A stretch of DNA of 9,309 nt from Synergistaceae bacterium (GTDB lineage: Bacteria > Synergistota > Synergistia > Synergistales > Synergistaceae), in assembly GCA_012513245.1 (NCBI GenBank), contig JAAZCN010000066.1:1-9309 (forward strand). Direction: 5' to 3'. The translations under genes and the position numbers were made by a program. The notes beneath the pieces are model-generated. The model saw nothing but the letters and a program-made list of their open reading frames with translations. It had not been told where the DNA came from and did not search any database. Positions 1-6,288 of the stretch are shown piece after piece (position 1 is the first letter of the stretch; the number at the start of each line of letters is the position of its first letter).

Positions 1-2
1 CA

Positions 3-440
3 GACGGTGAATTATGGCAACAACGGGGACTTTTTCAAAAGATACCGATTTCCGGATTTGCGTTTTTCTTTGCGATTTGCGTTATCGCCGGACTTCCACC
101 TTTTGTTGGTTTTCCGGCAAAACAGTTCCTTTACAGATCTTCAAGCTACATTACGCCGCTCTTAACTATTTTTCTTTTGATTGCTGCGCTGCTAATGCTT
201 TTGATATCGATCCGTTATATATCAAGAATGATGTTCGGAAAACCATCAGAGAGTTCTGAAAATGTCAGGAACAACGATGATCAGGTAATAGTACCGTTGA
301 TAATTCTTTTTGTCTTTCTCTTTTATTCTACAATAACACCCGCGTTTTTTATCAATTCTATGGTCTCACCGTCTGTCTACTCCCTGCTTAATAGGGGACA
401 GCTGGTCAACGCTATCCATCAGGGAGGAGCTTCTGAATGA
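3..440 (+). CDS. Proton/cation antiporter-like membrane subunit (NuoL/M/N, MrpD, MbhH type), 3' part only
   Basis: The open frame runs in from the left edge (frame 3) to TGA at 438-440, giving about 145 C-terminal residues of a protein that starts outside the window. Near residues 25-45 is the stretch AGLPPFVGFPAKQFLY, which matches the conserved GLPP..GF.SK segment of the proton-conducting subunits of Complex I, Mrp antiporters and membrane hydrogenases. Its lysine lies in the ion-channel region of that family. Three hydrophobic segments follow at about residues 18-36, 52-75 and 95-115, with a short polar tail. In these complexes the subunit moves H+ or Na+ across the membrane, driven by redox chemistry in partner subunits. 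The stop codon overlaps the next start (ATGA, 437-440), so translation is probably coupled. NuoL, NuoM, NuoN, MrpD and MbhH types cannot be told apart from this fragment. Family membership is secure, the subtype is not. Confidence 0.85.
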   Translation, partial: DGELWQQRGLFQKIPISGFAFFFAICVIAGLPPFVGFPAKQFLYRSSSYITPLLTIFLLIAALLMLLISIRYISRMMFGKPSESSENVRNNDDQVIVPLIILFVFLFYSTITPAFFINSMVSPSVYSLLNRGQLVNAIHQGGASE

Positions 441-754
441 TATCTACATTGGAAACAGGACATTTTATCTGGAACTTTTCTGCCTGGTTTAAAATATTCT
501 TTCTCTTCGCAGGAATCTTTTGCCTTTTAACGTTCGTTATAAAAAGAAGTACAGGGGGAAGCCTCATAAGCAACAAGACGACCCTTAGATATAACGATGA
601 CATTGAAGATGATCTTTTTATGCAGAAAGTAAGTTTATTCAGAAGTAAGATAATAAAGCCATGGTTTGATTTTCCTTTTTCGCACATCCTATCTCTCGCT
701 TTGCTTTTTCTTCTGTTTGCAGTAGCATTATTTTCAAAAAACGGGGTCGAATAA
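437..754 (+). CDS. Small two-helix membrane protein between antiporter-like and NuoH-like subunits
   Basis: A 105-aa protein I cannot assign by sequence. It has one membrane helix at about residues 15-36, a polar middle of about 42 residues rich in D, E, K and S (37-78), and a second helix at about 80-98. The start ATG at 437 overlaps the upstream stop (ATGA). It is preceded by a strong GGGAGGAG ribosome site at 422-429, about 7 nt away. The next gene begins 3 nt after its stop. By position and topology it resembles the small two-helix linker subunits (for example MbhI) that lie between antiporter-like and hydrogenase modules in membrane-bound hydrogenase operons. That is inference from order, length and helix count, with no residue-level match. 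The tight coupling on both sides argues that it is a real gene and a subunit of the same complex. Confidence 0.8.
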   Translation: MISTLETGHFIWNFSAWFKIFFLFAGIFCLLTFVIKRSTGGSLISNKTTLRYNDDIEDDLFMQKVSLFRSKIIKPWFDFPFSHILSLALLFLLFAVALFSKNGVE

Positions 755-757
755 ACA

Positions 758-1780
758 ATGCATAACTTGTTCTTTGATATTATCGGATATTTTTCATCTT
801 TTGTGCTCATGCTTGTTACTATGATGGTGGCACTTTTTGCAGAGAGTACACATACATATTTTTCCGGCAAAAATTTAAGTCGAAGGGGCATGATGGTATC
901 CTTGCTGCCCCTTCGTGATATATTCAGGTCAATGACTATTCCAATGAGACTTCCTGAGACTTCCGTTGTAAGCCTCTCAATATATTTGCCATGCTTCGCT
1001 CTCGCCGCACTTATCCCAATAGCTGCAAGTATCCCATTTTTTTCTTTTCTTCCGATTATGGACAATGGGGGAGACCTGATACAGATACTTCAGTTTGCTG
1101 TCCTTTCTGAAACACTGGCTATAATGTCGATCTTATCATTGGGAACAGCTGCTGCTCAGAATACAGCTGACCGGATGGTACGAGAGCTCGTCAAACTTAT
1201 TGTTCCAATGCTGGCTGCGTTTATTTCAATTGCCTTTTATTATTCAGCTAACGGGATCCAGGGCGATCCTTTCAGCCTTAACGTTTTCACAATGGCACTC
1301 CACATGTCTCCTTCCGCACCTTTTTCACTGGCAGGAACGCTTATTTTTATTTTCGTGATATTCAGCCAAATACCTCACAGTAATGTTGGATTTGGATGCT
1401 CATTGCTTGAAAACTGTGAGCTGCCTGATTTTAACGGAATTCCAAGATCAATACTTCAACTTTGGTCGATATTCAGAGCATTTTTAGTGGTTGCTCTGGT
1501 CACTCATATCTTTTTCCCCTGGGTCTATTTCAAAGGGCTCAACGCAGGTTTCAGTATTTCCTGGTGGGCACAGTCAGTAAATTTTGCAGCTTTCTGGACT
1601 ACGGTCCTGTTGATGCGGGTCTTTGGTGTAACGCTTTGCTGGAAGATTATGGATATACTTGAAAAAATAGTCAGAATAAAGAATTCCAGAGCGTGGTTAT
1701 GTATAATACTTACGACAGTCGCAACACTTTTAGTCGTTTATGAGGGAATAAAGATATCGATGGAGGTGGCGGCGTTTTAG
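758..1780 (+). CDS. NuoH/EchB/MbhM-like membrane subunit of a respiratory or hydrogenase complex
   Basis: A 340-aa protein with eight predicted membrane helices (about residues 7-28, 72-97, 107-132, 142-163, 188-206, 236-252, 268-290 and 311-333), the usual count for NuoH. After helix 1, RRG followed by LLPLRDIFRS (residues 43-58) resembles the family's R.GP..lQPl.D..Kl loop. A second match is the RELVK stretch near residue 140, like the NuoH RE.m..l.yE region. The loop LLENCELPDFNGIPRS (about 218-233) sits where the FD..EAE.ElV.GY..EYSG loop lies in NuoH, but is much changed. In the family this subunit connects the peripheral redox arm to the membrane arm and forms the quinone or proton-entry site. 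Start ATG 758 follows the upstream stop by 3 nt; its ribosome site is weak (GGGGT near 744-748), so coupled translation is likely. It is the last gene of the operon here. The divergent loops suggest a non-quinone, hydrogenase-type complex, which is inference. Confidence 0.75.
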   Translation: MHNLFFDIIGYFSSFVLMLVTMMVALFAESTHTYFSGKNLSRRGMMVSLLPLRDIFRSMTIPMRLPETSVVSLSIYLPCFALAALIPIAASIPFFSFLPIMDNGGDLIQILQFAVLSETLAIMSILSLGTAAAQNTADRMVRELVKLIVPMLAAFISIAFYYSANGIQGDPFSLNVFTMALHMSPSAPFSLAGTLIFIFVIFSQIPHSNVGFGCSLLENCELPDFNGIPRSILQLWSIFRAFLVVALVTHIFFPWVYFKGLNAGFSISWWAQSVNFAAFWTTVLLMRVFGVTLCWKIMDILEKIVRIKNSRAWLCIILTTVATLLVVYEGIKISMEVAAF

Positions 1781-1820
1781 GTCCGGCGGCGATGGAATGC
1801 CGCGGGAAGCAGTTGTAGGA

Positions 1821-1986
1821 GCAGCCAGAAGACACATCTGGCGGGAGTCAATGGGGAATCTATAGCAAATCAGTTGGGAGTCAATGGTTAAGCGGTAAGG
1901 GCTGCCAGAAAAAGACACATCTGGGAATCAGTTGCGAGTCGATTGCGAATCAATGGGTTAGGGCAGCCAGGAGAGACATCTGGCGG
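1821..1986 (+). repeat. Three spaced copies of a CCAG...CTGG hairpin repeat
   Basis: Copies lie at 1821-1844, about 1901-1926 and 1963-1986. Each reads GC(A/T)GCCAG, then a short A/G-rich loop, then ACATCTGG, so each can form a small CCAG/CTGG hairpin. The first two copies are each followed by a run of the 11-bp repeat and a TTA(A)...AGG(G) joint, giving a higher-order unit of about 80 and then 62 bp. Spacing is too irregular, and the copies too few, for a CRISPR array. Confidence 0.7.
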
Positions 1987-2019
1987 AGAAATTGTCTTAC
2001 TTTGTCAGACGGAGAATTA

Positions 2020-2062
2020 GCGACAAAAAACGTCGCGGAGAATTAGCTTGATTACGTCAAGC
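2020..2062 (+). repeat. Two adjacent short hairpins with a shared GGAGAATTAG lead
   Basis: The stem GCGAC (2020-2024) pairs with GTCGC (2032-2036), and GCTTGA (2046-2051) pairs with TCAAGC (2057-2062). Both are preceded by the same GGAGAATTAG string, at 2011-2020 and 2037-2046. GAGAATTAGCG recurs inside element B near 4353. The two arrangements look like copies of one small module. Neither hairpin is followed by a T-run, so they are not convincing terminators. Confidence 0.6.
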
Positions 2063-2250
2063 AATGAATTCAATAAGAGCCAAATCAAGCCCAGACCTGG
2101 ATCCCCGCTCAAGTGCATACGGGGATGACGGGACTTTAATGATTTTTTTGATATTTTGAACTAACCATTGATTCCCAACAGATTCCCAATCGATTTGCAA
2201 CTGACTCCCCCGGCAAGTAACACGCCGCCGTCCCTACACCACCGCTTCAC

Positions 2251-2269
2251 GTGGCACGTTACATGCCAC
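2251..2269 (+). promoter_or_regulatory. Hairpin just upstream of glnS
   Basis: GTGGCA (2251-2256) pairs with TGCCAC (2264-2269) around a 7-nt loop, ending 30 nt before the glnS start. There is no T-run, so it is not a simple terminator. It overlaps the right end of element A and may only be part of that repeat. I could not pick a clear -35/-10 pair for glnS in this gap. Confidence 0.4.
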
Positions 2270-2285
2270 AGAACTTAGATTTTCT

Positions 2286-2292
2286 AGGAGGT
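2286..2292 (+). promoter_or_regulatory. Ribosome binding site of glnS
   Basis: AGGAGGT lies 7 nt before the ATG at 2300. It matches the 16S rRNA tail almost perfectly and fixes the start. Confidence 0.9.
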
Positions 2293-2299
2293 ATAAATA

Positions 2300-3979
2300 A
2301 TGGCTTTTGATGATAGACCAAAGAGTCTTAATTTTATTGAAGAGATAATTACGAACGATCTTGAAAACGGGGTCGTAGAGAGCATAATTACCCGTTTTCC
2401 ACCGGAACCTAACGGTTATCTGCATATAGGCCATGCAAAATCAATATGCCTGAATTTTGGTCTTGCAATTCAATTTGAAGGAAAGTGCAATCTTCGTTTT
2501 GACGATACGAACCCTACTAAAGAAGAGACAGAATATGTTGAATCGATCATGAACGACGTAAAATGGCTCGGATTTGAGTGGGCCAACCTCTGCTATGCAT
2601 CCGATTATTTCGATCAGTTTTACCAGTGGGCCATTGACCTGATCAATTCCGGAAAGGCTTATGTCGATGATCAGAGCGCCGAAGATATTAGGCAGAACAG
2701 AGGTACATTAACAAAACCCGGAGAAAATTCCCCATACAGGGAAAGAGGCGCGGAAGAGAACCTTGATCTCTTTAAAAGGATGACAGACGGAGAGTTCGAA
2801 GAGGGTTCAAGAGTGCTTCGCGCTAAGATAGACATGTCCAGCAGCAACCTTAACATGCGGGATCCTGTTATATATAGGATATTGAAGAGAAGCCACCACA
2901 GAACAGGAGACAAGTGGTGTGTCTATCCGATGTATGACTTCGCTCATGGCTACGAAGACGCGATCGAAGGTGTAACTCACTCGATCTGTACTTTGGAATT
3001 CCAGGACCACAGACCTCTCTATGACTGGTTCATAGAGAACGTCGATGTCCCGCATGTCCCGCATCAGTATGAATTCGCACGGTTGAATCTGACGTATACA
3101 ATGATGAGTAAACGCAAGCTTCTCGAGCTTGTTACTGCAGGAATAGTATCCGGGTGGGACGATCCAAGGATGCCAACCATTTGCGGTTTCAGGCGCAGGG
3201 GTTACACACCTGAGTCTATCAGGCGCTTCTGTAAAGAGATAGGCGTTGCAAAATCTGATAGTATGGTAGAGGTGGAATTTCTGCAGCATTGTCTCAGAGA
3301 AGAACTCAACAAGACTGCACAGCGCGGAATGGCAGTACTCCGTCCTCTCAAGGTAGTCCTTGAAAACTGGCCGGATGATTTTATTGATGAGCTTGATGCT
3401 GAAAACAATCCCGAGGATGAAAATTCAGGAAACAGAAAGGTCCGCATCGGAAAAGAGATATACATTGAAAGAGAAGACTTCATGGAGGATCCTGTAAAGG
3501 GTTTCTTCCGTCTTGCACCTGACAGGGAAGTCCGACTGAAATACGCTTATATTATAAAGTGCAAAGAAGTGATAAAGGACGAAAACGGAGAGGTAGTTGA
3601 GCTTCGCTGCACTGTTGACATGGATAGCCGCGGGGGAGACGCGCCTGACGGGAGAAAAATCAAAGGTACCCTGCATTGGGCCTGGGCCGGAGAAGCCGTC
3701 AAAGCAACTGTCAACCTTTATGGCCATCTCTTTACCCTTAAGAACATGAGTGACATGGAAGAAGGCAAAGACTACGAGGATTATCTTGATCCCAATTCGC
3801 TTGTAGTGCTTGAGGACGCATTGATCGAACCAATTTTGGCAAAAGCGAAGCCAATGGATAAGTTTCAATTTATGCGCCACGGATATTTCTGTGCCGACTA
3901 CTGCAGCACGCCTGAGAAACCGATATTTAATCTTACGGTGTCGTTGAAGGATTCGTGGGAACGCCGGAAAAGGCAGTAA
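2300..3979 (+). CDS. glnS: Glutaminyl-tRNA synthetase
   Basis: 559 aa, close to the E. coli enzyme (about 554). It joins glutamine to tRNA(Gln) with ATP in the cytoplasm. The class I signature is clear: [12 protein letters not shown] with HIGH at residues 42-45, and MSKRK at 269-273 for ATP binding. PPEPNG is the GlnRS/eukaryotic-type GluRS form, which separates it from bacterial GluRS (APSPTG). [11 protein letters not shown] lies shortly after MSKRK, as in the family. The remaining half carries the two beta-barrel anticodon-binding domains, and the C-terminal [11 protein letters not shown] matches the usual FNRTV.L.D.W ending. The start is fixed by a strong ribosome site at 2286-2292. Having GlnRS implies that tRNA(Gln) can be charged directly instead of through Glu-tRNA(Gln) amidation. 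The stop codon lies within the arm of the palindrome at 3976-4102. The gene faces gltX across a repeat-filled gap. Confidence 0.97.
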   Translation: MAFDDRPKSLNFIEEIITNDLENGVVESIITRFPPEPNGYLHIGHAKSICLNFGLAIQFEGKCNLRFDDTNPTKEETEYVESIMNDVKWLGFEWANLCYASDYFDQFYQWAIDLINSGKAYVDDQSAEDIRQNRGTLTKPGENSPYRERGAEENLDLFKRMTDGEFEEGSRVLRAKIDMSSSNLNMRDPVIYRILKRSHHRTGDKWCVYPMYDFAHGYEDAIEGVTHSICTLEFQDHRPLYDWFIENVDVPHVPHQYEFARLNLTYTMMSKRKLLELVTAGIVSGWDDPRMPTICGFRRRGYTPESIRRFCKEIGVAKSDSMVEVEFLQHCLREELNKTAQRGMAVLRPLKVVLENWPDDFIDELDAENNPEDENSGNRKVRIGKEIYIEREDFMEDPVKGFFRLAPDREVRLKYAYIIKCKEVIKDENGEVVELRCTVDMDSRGGDAPDGRKIKGTLHWAWAGEAVKATVNLYGHLFTLKNMSDMEEGKDYEDYLDPNSLVVLEDALIEPILAKAKPMDKFQFMRHGYFCADYCSTPEKPIFNLTVSLKDSWERRKRQ

Positions 3980-4102
3980 TTGGGGCATAGAGCAGCCCTG
4001 ACTTCACAACACGGAAAATCCTTCACTTCGACGTATGCTTAATACGTCTTAGTTTGAATTTTCCGTGTTGCTTCGTCATCATCTGCCCTCTGCCCCAATT
4101 AC
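3976..4102. repeat. Element D: 127-bp near-symmetrical palindrome at the end of glnS
   Basis: Three nested pairs of arms share one centre near 4039. The outer arms are 3976-3995 and 4083-4102 (18 of 20 pairs). The middle arms are 4007-4019 and 4058-4070 (13 of 13, CAACACGGAAAAT). The inner arms are 4030-4036 and 4042-4048 (GACGTAT/ATACGTC). The left arm begins in the last glnS codon and includes the TAA stop. It could serve as a bidirectional transcription stop for the converging glnS and gltX transcripts, but there is no T-run, so that role is inference. Form and position resemble a REP or MITE-like insertion. Confidence 0.8.
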
Positions 4103-4228
4103 AATTGTGAAGTTCGGCATCTCGCGGCGCTGACTTAGCAACATGCGATGCCCCTTCACCTCAACGTATGTAAGTACGTTTGTGAAGTGCGACAAAGGGA
4201 TGTCGCGCGAAGTAGCGATTCCATCGCC
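4103..4228. repeat. Element E: second palindromic module, related core to element D
   Basis: The core CTTCAC (4154-4159)...GTGAAG (4182-4187), with AACGTA (4163-4168) pairing to TACGTT (4175-4180), resembles the centre of element D (TTCACYTCRACGTATG...TACGTYT). Flanks include GGCATC/GATGCC-type arms (4116-4121 with 4147-4152) and GCGAC/GTCGC (about 4189-4206). No ORF is convincing here. It directly abuts element B. Confidence 0.6.
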
Positions 4229-4424
4229 GGGAAGTGGTTGTAAGGGCGGGCAAGCGATAGGCAAGCGTTGGCAAGCAATGGGCAAGCGGTTGGTAAGACC
4301 TTAAAACTTTGTCAAACTATTGTTAAACAGTCCCTCTGTTGTTGTTAGGGCAGAGAATTAGCGGGGGACAGCTCCTTATCGTCTCTCCCGGACGCTATTT
4401 AACGGGAGTCCAGCGACTTTTGTT

Positions 4425-4453
4425 TTGACATGCCCATCATTAAAATTTTTAAT
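4425..4453 (+). promoter_or_regulatory. Near-consensus sigma-70-type promoter inside element B
   Basis: TTGACA (4425-4430), a 17-bp spacer, then TTTAAT (4448-4453). The -35 is perfect and the -10 has one mismatch. Transcription would start near 4460 and run through the hairpins at 4541-4588 towards the 3' end of gltX, antisense to it. No protein gene follows on this strand. Confidence 0.5.
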
Positions 4454-4540
4454 TCAAAGCTACTGCTCTTATCCGTCATTTCCGTATGTACTCGAGAGAG
4501 TGGCTGGATCCCCGATCTCGGAGCGCACTCGAAATGGTGC

Positions 4541-4588
4541 GGACACTGCTGTTTATCTTAAGAGTTTCTCTAACGAGAAACGGTGTCC
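4541..4588 (+). repeat. Strong nested hairpin inside element B
   Basis: GGACAC (4541-4546) pairs with GTGTCC (4583-4588). Inside it, GTTTCTC (4564-4570) pairs perfectly with GAGAAAC (4575-4581) around a TAAC loop. Weaker CCCGA/GCGC-type pairing extends the structure outward to about 4510-4610. It could be the folded core of a transcript from the promoter at 4425, or simply a palindrome of the repeat. Confidence 0.6.
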
Positions 4589-4740
4589 TTCTGATCTCGC
4601 GCTCGGGAACGACGGAGAAAGGGTCACAAAGATTCACAGGTTATCACAACTGCTTGCCTACCGCTTGCCAACGTTTGCCTATCGCTTGCCCGCTCCTACA
4701 ACTGCTTCCCGCGGCACGTCTTTCGCCGTACCGTTACCAG

Positions 4741-6078
4741 CTACACAAGGTTGTAGTGAGCGAGCCTCTTACGGCATTCTTCGCGCCCAAGCTGTGCAGC
4801 TACTTCAAAAACCCCGGGGCTGACTTTTCTTCCTGTAAGGGCCCATCTGAGCGGCAGGGCAACTTCTTTCATGCTGCTTTCGTTGGTCTCTACCCATGAT
4901 CTGGTAAAGGATTCCATCGCCTCAGGGGTAAAATCAGGGACCTTGAGGAGTTCACCGTAGAATTTCTTCAGTACGGGGCGGCGTTCTTCATTGATATCGT
5001 CTGCCTTGTATCTCTCTTTAACCGTTTCAAAACTGATAAAGTAGTCGCTGTACTCAGCAAGCTGGAGGGTGGTTTGCCCCCTGCCTCCCATGGCCTGCAG
5101 CGAGGAGGCTAGATAATCGTCAGAATAGCTGCTTATGTCGAATCCAAGGTCTTTCCAGAAAGGTTTTATAATTTCAAGCAGTTTGTATGGATCCATTATC
5201 TTCATCTGTTCCTGGTTTATATGATTAAGCTTGTCCATGTCGAGAACAGCCGGTTTTTTTGTCACAGAGCCAATTTCAAAAAGTTTTATTGCTTCTTCGC
5301 GTGTGAAGACCTCCTGTTCGTTTTTGGGGGACCAGCCCAGAAGGGCCAGGAAATTGAAAACTCCGTCAGGAAGGTATCCCAGATCGTTGTATTCAAATAC
5401 GCTTGTCGCTCCCTGACGTTTAGAGAGTTTCTTTTTGTCCTTGCCAAGTATCATGGGAAGGTGGGCGAATTTAGGAGGCTGAAAACCGAGTGCCTGGTAG
5501 ATCAAAAGTTGTTTAGGGGTGTTTATTAAATGGTCCTCACCGCGGATGACCATGTTGATGTTCATTGTATAGTCATCTATCACAACGGCGTAATTGTAAG
5601 TGGGCATACCATCTCTTTTTAGTATAACTATGTCCTTTATCGTTCCGTCTTGATTTACGGAGGTGTTCTCGCTCATCACTTCTATGTGTCCGTATACTTC
5701 ATCATTAAATGTGATAAGTTGACCGGAAGGTACTTTGAAAAGCACGGCTCCGTCATCTTTGTGGGCCAGTCCCTCATCAAGGAGCCGGTTCGCATACTTA
5801 GTGTAGGACTCCATGCGTTCAGACTGTCTGTATGGACCGAACTCAGCGGGCTTGTCAGGGCCTTCATCCCAGTCCAGCCCCATCCATCTCATGCCGTCCA
5901 TGATGGACTGCTCATATTCGGGAGTAGAGCGTTCTTTGTCCGTATCTTCTATGCGCAGGACAAAAGAGCCTCCTGTATGACGGGCGTATAGCCAGTTGAA
6001 GAGGGCAGTGTGCGCTCCTCCGATATGAAGTGATCCTGTTGGGCTTGGAGCAAATCTTACACGTGTTTTTTCGGACAT
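4741..6078 (-). CDS. gltX: Glutamyl-tRNA synthetase, compact form
   Basis: 445 aa. It attaches glutamate to tRNA(Glu) in the cytoplasm. The N-terminus has FAPSPTGSLHIGG (HIGH-type motif at 18-21), and KLSKR is at 217-221. DEGPDK and GPYRQSERM are typical of bacterial GluRS, and the C-terminal helical anticodon-binding domain is complete. The start at 6078 is chosen because GGAGGT (complement of 6086-6091) lies 7 nt upstream and MSEKTRVRFAPSP begins right at the family's normal N-terminus; an in-frame ATG at 6147 would add 23 residues with no family match. The protein is shorter than the usual 465-490 aa mainly because RLLDEGLAHKDDGAVLFKVP joins directly. The roughly 40-residue C.C-T.EEL...YD..CR subdomain found there in many GluRSs is missing. 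Arg333 lies in the loop that aligns with the anticodon-reading arginine of discriminating enzymes, a tentative alignment. It converges on glnS. Confidence 0.97.
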   Translation of the reverse strand: MSEKTRVRFAPSPTGSLHIGGAHTALFNWLYARHTGGSFVLRIEDTDKERSTPEYEQSIMDGMRWMGLDWDEGPDKPAEFGPYRQSERMESYTKYANRLLDEGLAHKDDGAVLFKVPSGQLITFNDEVYGHIEVMSENTSVNQDGTIKDIVILKRDGMPTYNYAVVIDDYTMNINMVIRGEDHLINTPKQLLIYQALGFQPPKFAHLPMILGKDKKKLSKRQGATSVFEYNDLGYLPDGVFNFLALLGWSPKNEQEVFTREEAIKLFEIGSVTKKPAVLDMDKLNHINQEQMKIMDPYKLLEIIKPFWKDLGFDISSYSDDYLASSLQAMGGRGQTTLQLAEYSDYFISFETVKERYKADDINEERRPVLKKFYGELLKVPDFTPEAMESFTRSWVETNESSMKEVALPLRWALTGRKVSPGVFEVAAQLGREECRKRLAHYNLV

Positions 6079-6085
6079 TTCAAAG

Positions 6086-6091
6086 ACCTCC
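6086..6091 (-). promoter_or_regulatory. Ribosome binding site of gltX
   Basis: On the minus strand this reads GGAGGT, 7 nt before the ATG at 6078-6076. It decides between that start and the upstream in-frame ATG at 6147, which lacks a comparable site. Confidence 0.85.
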
Positions 6092-6140
6092 GGTGATCTG
6101 ATAATTTTCGAGTCAGAAAAGTTTTTGTAACCTAATAAAC

Positions 6141-6190
6141 GCCGCACAGTATTTTTAAAAGAAAGCAGTCATTAGCTTTGCCACTGCGGC
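6141..6190 (-). promoter_or_regulatory. Possible hairpin in the gltX leader
   Basis: On the minus strand, GCCGCAGT (complement of 6183-6190) can pair with ACTG-TG-CGGC (complement of 6141-6150), leaving a 2-nt bulge. A nearer ACTGC (around 6174-6178) could pair with the same GCAGT, so two alternative folds exist. There is no T-box motif and no T-run. Its function is unknown. Confidence 0.3.
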
Positions 6191-6196
6191 CCGTAA

Positions 6197-6202
6197 ATTA
6201 TA
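6197..6202 (-). promoter_or_regulatory. Candidate -10 box of the gltX promoter
   Basis: The minus strand reads TATAAT here, about 118 nt before the gltX start. The -35 position at 16-18 bp falls in the GCGGCGT/ACGCCGC hairpin at the edge of element C and has no TTGACA-like sequence. If real, the repeat element supplies or has replaced the -35 region. Confidence 0.4.
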
Positions 6203-6288
6203 CCATGGGGCAGCGGCGTGCATACGCCGCGGGGAGTCGGTTGCGAATCAGTTGCAAATCAATGGGGAGTCAATGGTTAGGGCTTAAG

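Larger units (their letters stand above)
1797..2257. repeat. Element A: composite inverted-repeat element between the nuoH-like gene and glnS
   Basis: Fills most of the 519-bp gap and has no plausible ORF. The outer ends are inverted: 1798-1822 against the complement of 2230-2256 (related, with a 2-nt gap). Inside them are inverted arrays of an 11-bp repeat. On the left the unit cores start at 1845, 1856, 1867 and 1878, then 1925, 1936 and 1947. On the right the complementary cores start at 2170, 2181, 2192 and 2203. Comparing 1843-1890 with the complement of 2162-2209 gives about 38 of 48 matches. Positions 1798-1822 are identical over 25 bp to the complement of 4692-4716 in element B, and 2092-2210 is repeated at 6477-6590 in element C. 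No transposase is present, so it would be non-autonomous if mobile. The element starts only 16 bp after the upstream stop codon. Confidence 0.8.
4229..4710. repeat. Element B: 482-bp element with 64-bp terminal inverted repeats
   Basis: Positions 4229-4292 and the complement of 4647-4710 match at 55 of 64 positions without gaps, and all nine differences are transitions. Each end begins GGGAAG..GTTGTA..GCGGGCAAGCG and then runs into the 11-bp repeat: GCAAGC-type cores start at 4250, 4261, 4271, 4282 and, inverted, at 4652, 4663, 4673, 4684. The interior holds a GAGAATTAGCG string, a CTCCCG/CGGGAG hairpin (4385-4390 with 4403-4408), a promoter-like site and strong nested hairpins. A CCGTCAT..CCGTATG module near 4475-4510 is the reverse-orientation relative of the one in A and C. 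There is no transposase. The right end lies 30 bp from the gltX stop. MITE-like by form; mobility is inference. Confidence 0.8.

Noticed and set aside
14..259. ORF at the left edge in another frame
   Set aside because: The frame running from position 3 carries a clear antiporter-family sequence over the same bases; this one is a shadow.
412..1065. 217-aa minus-strand ORF
   Set aside because: It lies antisense to two coupled membrane-protein genes and has no ribosome site or recognisable family sequence.
1821..1986. CRISPR-like array
   Set aside because: Only three imperfect repeats, unequal spacing, and the spacers are themselves 11-bp repeats.
3980..4740. Insertion sequence or tRNA gene in the glnS-gltX gap
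   Set aside because: No transposase-like reading frame and no tRNA cloverleaf or TTCRA arm was recognised; the gap is palindromes and repeat arrays.
4425..4899. Two overlapping plus-strand ORFs (132 and 137 aa) in element B
   Set aside because: They run across inverted repeats and into the 3' end of gltX in the opposite sense, have no ribosome site, and their sequence is translated repeat.
6079..6147. N-terminal extension of gltX to the ATG at 6147
   Set aside because: The 23 extra residues have no family match and the strong GGAGGT site belongs to the ATG at 6078.
6079..6200. T-box riboswitch before gltX
   Set aside because: No T-box consensus, specifier loop or terminator was found in the short leader; only a small hairpin is visible.
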